Shown piece by piece: positions 32,920-34,178 of a stretch of 34,178 bases of DNA. The number at the start of each line of letters is the position of its first letter. Position 1 is the stretch's first letter. This stretch comes from Mesorhizobium sp. 65-26 (lineage in GTDB: Bacteria > Pseudomonadota > Alphaproteobacteria > Rhizobiales > Rhizobiaceae), in NCBI GenBank assembly GCA_001899205.1, contig MKVL01000029.1:1-34178 (forward strand), written 5' to 3'. The notes under the pieces were generated by a model. It was not told the origin of the DNA and did not search any database. It saw only the letters and a program-made list of their open reading frames with translations. The translations under genes were made by a program, and so were the position numbers.

Positions 32920-33793
32920 CGAGCAGCCATTCCCTGAAACTGGCGACGGGCGGGTGGCCGCGTTTCTCGTGCGGCACGACCAGATAATAGGCGCTGCGGC
33001 TCTCCATTGGCAGGCCGGGCGCCGGCACCAGCTGGCCGCGCTGCAACTCGCCCGCTATCAGGATCCGCGGCAGCAGCGCCACGCCGAGCCCCGCCATGCA
33101 GGCCTGGGCAACGGTGCCGAACTGTTCGAACTGCATGCCCGGCCCGGTTGGCGCGTCGAGCCCCTGATGCTCGAACCATTCGCTCCAGGCGCCGGGTCGG
33201 GTCGCCATGTGCAGCAGCGGCAGCCGCCCGATATCGTCCGGTTTCGCCACCTTCCGTTCCGCGAGGAAACCGGGCGCGGCGACGGGAGCCACCGTCTCGC
33301 GCACCAGCAGCGTGCAGTCGGCGTCCGGCCAGTCGGGCATGCCATGGTGAATCGCGGCGTCGAGCCGCTCGCGCGCGAAGTCGAAACGGCCGATGCGGGT
33401 GGCGAAATTGATGGTGATGTCGGGGTGCCGGGTGACGAAATCCGGGATCAGCGGCATCAGCCAGCGCGTGCCGAAGGTCGGCAGAATGGCCAGGTTCAGA
33501 ATGCCGCTATGCCGATTGCTCATCAATCCGAGCGCTGCGTCACGCAATTGGCCAAGCGCCGAACGCACCGCGTCCGCATAGATCTCACCCGCCGCCGACA
33601 GGCGCACATTGCGGCTGTCGCGCTGGAACAGCCGGCGGCCGAACTGCTGCTCCAGCAAACCGATCTGCCGGCTGACCGCGCCCTGGGTGAGATCGAGTTC
33701 GCGCGCTGCCGCGGTGAACGATCCGAGACGAGCCACCGCCTCGAAGGCGGCAAGCGCGCTCATGCCGGGAAGAAGGCGGCGTTGGACACTCAT
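32882..33793 (-). CDS. LysR-family transcriptional regulator (GcvA-like)
   Basis: The 303-residue product has the LysR N-terminal winged helix-turn-helix at about residues 10-68 (ALAAFEAVARLGSFTAAARE, LTQGAVSRQIGLLEQQFGRR). The effector domain contains ILPTFGTRWLMPLIPDFVTR and QACMAGLGVALLPRILIAGE, most like the GcvA group. The C-terminal AHVAQKNAVVLE is encoded by a palindromic repeat unit. The gene is divergent from the glutaryl-CoA dehydrogenase gene, an arrangement seen for regulators of glutarate/lysine breakdown, so it probably controls that gene. The effector is unknown. Confidence 0.92.
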   Translation of the reverse strand: MSVQRRLLPGMSALAAFEAVARLGSFTAAARELDLTQGAVSRQIGLLEQQFGRRLFQRDSRNVRLSAAGEIYADAVRSALGQLRDAALGLMSNRHSGILNLAILPTFGTRWLMPLIPDFVTRHPDITINFATRIGRFDFARERLDAAIHHGMPDWPDADCTLLVRETVAPVAAPGFLAERKVAKPDDIGRLPLLHMATRPGAWSEWFEHQGLDAPTGPGMQFEQFGTVAQACMAGLGVALLPRILIAGELQRGQLVPAPGLPMESRSAYYLVVPHEKRGHPPVASFREWLLAHVAQKNAVVLE

Positions 33794-33811
33794 GATCCAT
33801 TACTAATGCTC

Positions 33812-33829
33812 ATTGATGCGTGATGCAAT
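33812..33829. promoter_or_regulatory. Candidate LysR-type operator
   Basis: ATTG (33812-33815) and CAAT (33826-33829) form a short dyad with 10 bases between the arms, about 20 bases upstream of the regulator start. LysR-type sites are usually interrupted dyads in such divergent regions. The rest of the 167-base interval is AT-richer (TTTGATTTTTTTT near 33832-33846) and holds no gene. Confidence 0.25.
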
Positions 33830-33960
33830 TTTGTTTGATTTTTTTTCGCCCCGGGCCGATAAGCCGGGCTCTTCATCATTCGCGCATGTCGTTGCCCGCA
33901 ATCGCAAGAGCACCAACGCTGAAGCACCTTCGGGCTACATGCATCAGTTGGGAGAGAGCC

Positions 33961-34178
33961 ATGGCCGCCGACAAGAATGCATTCGTCTGGGAAGACCCCT
34001 TCCTGTTCGACGATCAACTCTCGGAAGACGAGCGCATGATGCGCGACGCCGCCGCGAGCTTCGCGGCCGACAAGCTCGCGCCGCGGGTCGAGGAAGCCTA
34101 TCTCAACGAGACGTCCGACCCGGCCATCTTCCGCGAGATGGGTGAAGCCGGCCTGCTCGGCATCACCGTTCCCGAGGA
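33961..34178 (+). CDS. gcdH: Glutaryl-CoA dehydrogenase, N-terminal part (runs off the right edge)
   Basis: This FAD-dependent acyl-CoA dehydrogenase would convert glutaryl-CoA to crotonyl-CoA in lysine, tryptophan and glutarate breakdown. The visible 72 residues start MAADKNAFVWEDPFLFDDQL and continue with SEDERMMRDAAASFAADKLA and REMGEAGLLGITVPE. The W-DP-L-QL-E-ER-MRD pattern is typical of glutaryl-CoA dehydrogenase rather than of general acyl-CoA dehydrogenases. GGGAGAGAG lies just before the ATG. The catalytic Glu and FAD-binding parts are beyond the window, so the substrate call rests on the N-terminus and the divergent LysR gene. Confidence 0.85.
   Translation, partial: MAADKNAFVWEDPFLFDDQLSEDERMMRDAAASFAADKLAPRVEEAYLNETSDPAIFREMGEAGLLGITVPE

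Overview
The window is high-GC chromosomal DNA from an alphaproteobacterium of the Rhizobiales, most likely Mesorhizobium or a close relative in the Phyllobacteriaceae. The evidence is the rhizobial flagellar gene order, the rhizobium-type regulators VisN and VisR, a MotE-type protein, a DUF1217 protein, and intergenic palindromes of a kind I associate with Mesorhizobium genomes. The genus is an inference; no rRNA or other marker gene is present.

Region 1 (1-17398) is a flagellar and motility locus. A leftward run holds a DUF1217 protein, flgF, fliI, an uncharacterised membrane protein, flgB, flgC, fliE, flgG, flgA, flgI, motE, flgH, fliL and fliP, followed by the 5' part of a flagellin gene. 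It encodes proximal and distal rod parts, the P and L rings, the export ATPase and an export-gate subunit. A divergent rightward run holds motA, fliM, fliN, fliG, flhB and a small unknown gene, giving stator, C-ring and export-switch parts. The two runs diverge across a long near-perfect inverted repeat (10838-10890). The master regulators visN and visR lie on the minus strand, converging on the flhB run. fliF, motB, motC, flgE and the other export genes are not in this window.

Region 2 (17743-28242) looks like a polyamine or amide uptake and hydrolysis neighbourhood. It has an acetylpolyamine amidohydrolase of the histone-deacetylase fold with its own terminator, and a divergent YtcJ-like metal amidohydrolase. 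Next come a spermidine/putrescine-type ABC transporter (ATPase plus two permeases) and two tandem, very similar binding proteins separated by two strong hairpins. After a strong terminator there are two tandem serine hydrolases that resemble 6-aminohexanoate-dimer hydrolase (NylB). The combination suggests import of amide-linked amine compounds and cleavage of their amide bonds. It is the best candidate here for an undescribed system, but the link rests on gene context alone.

Region 3 (28370-34178) holds tex (RNA-binding protein), an AraC-family regulator divergent from an atypical SDR-type oxidoreductase, and a LysR-family regulator divergent from the start of a glutaryl-CoA dehydrogenase gene. 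Two different palindromic repeat families sit here. In both cases the repeat runs into the neighbouring regulator gene and encodes its last 12-16 residues.

I saw no tRNA, rRNA, CRISPR array, insertion sequence or phage gene.
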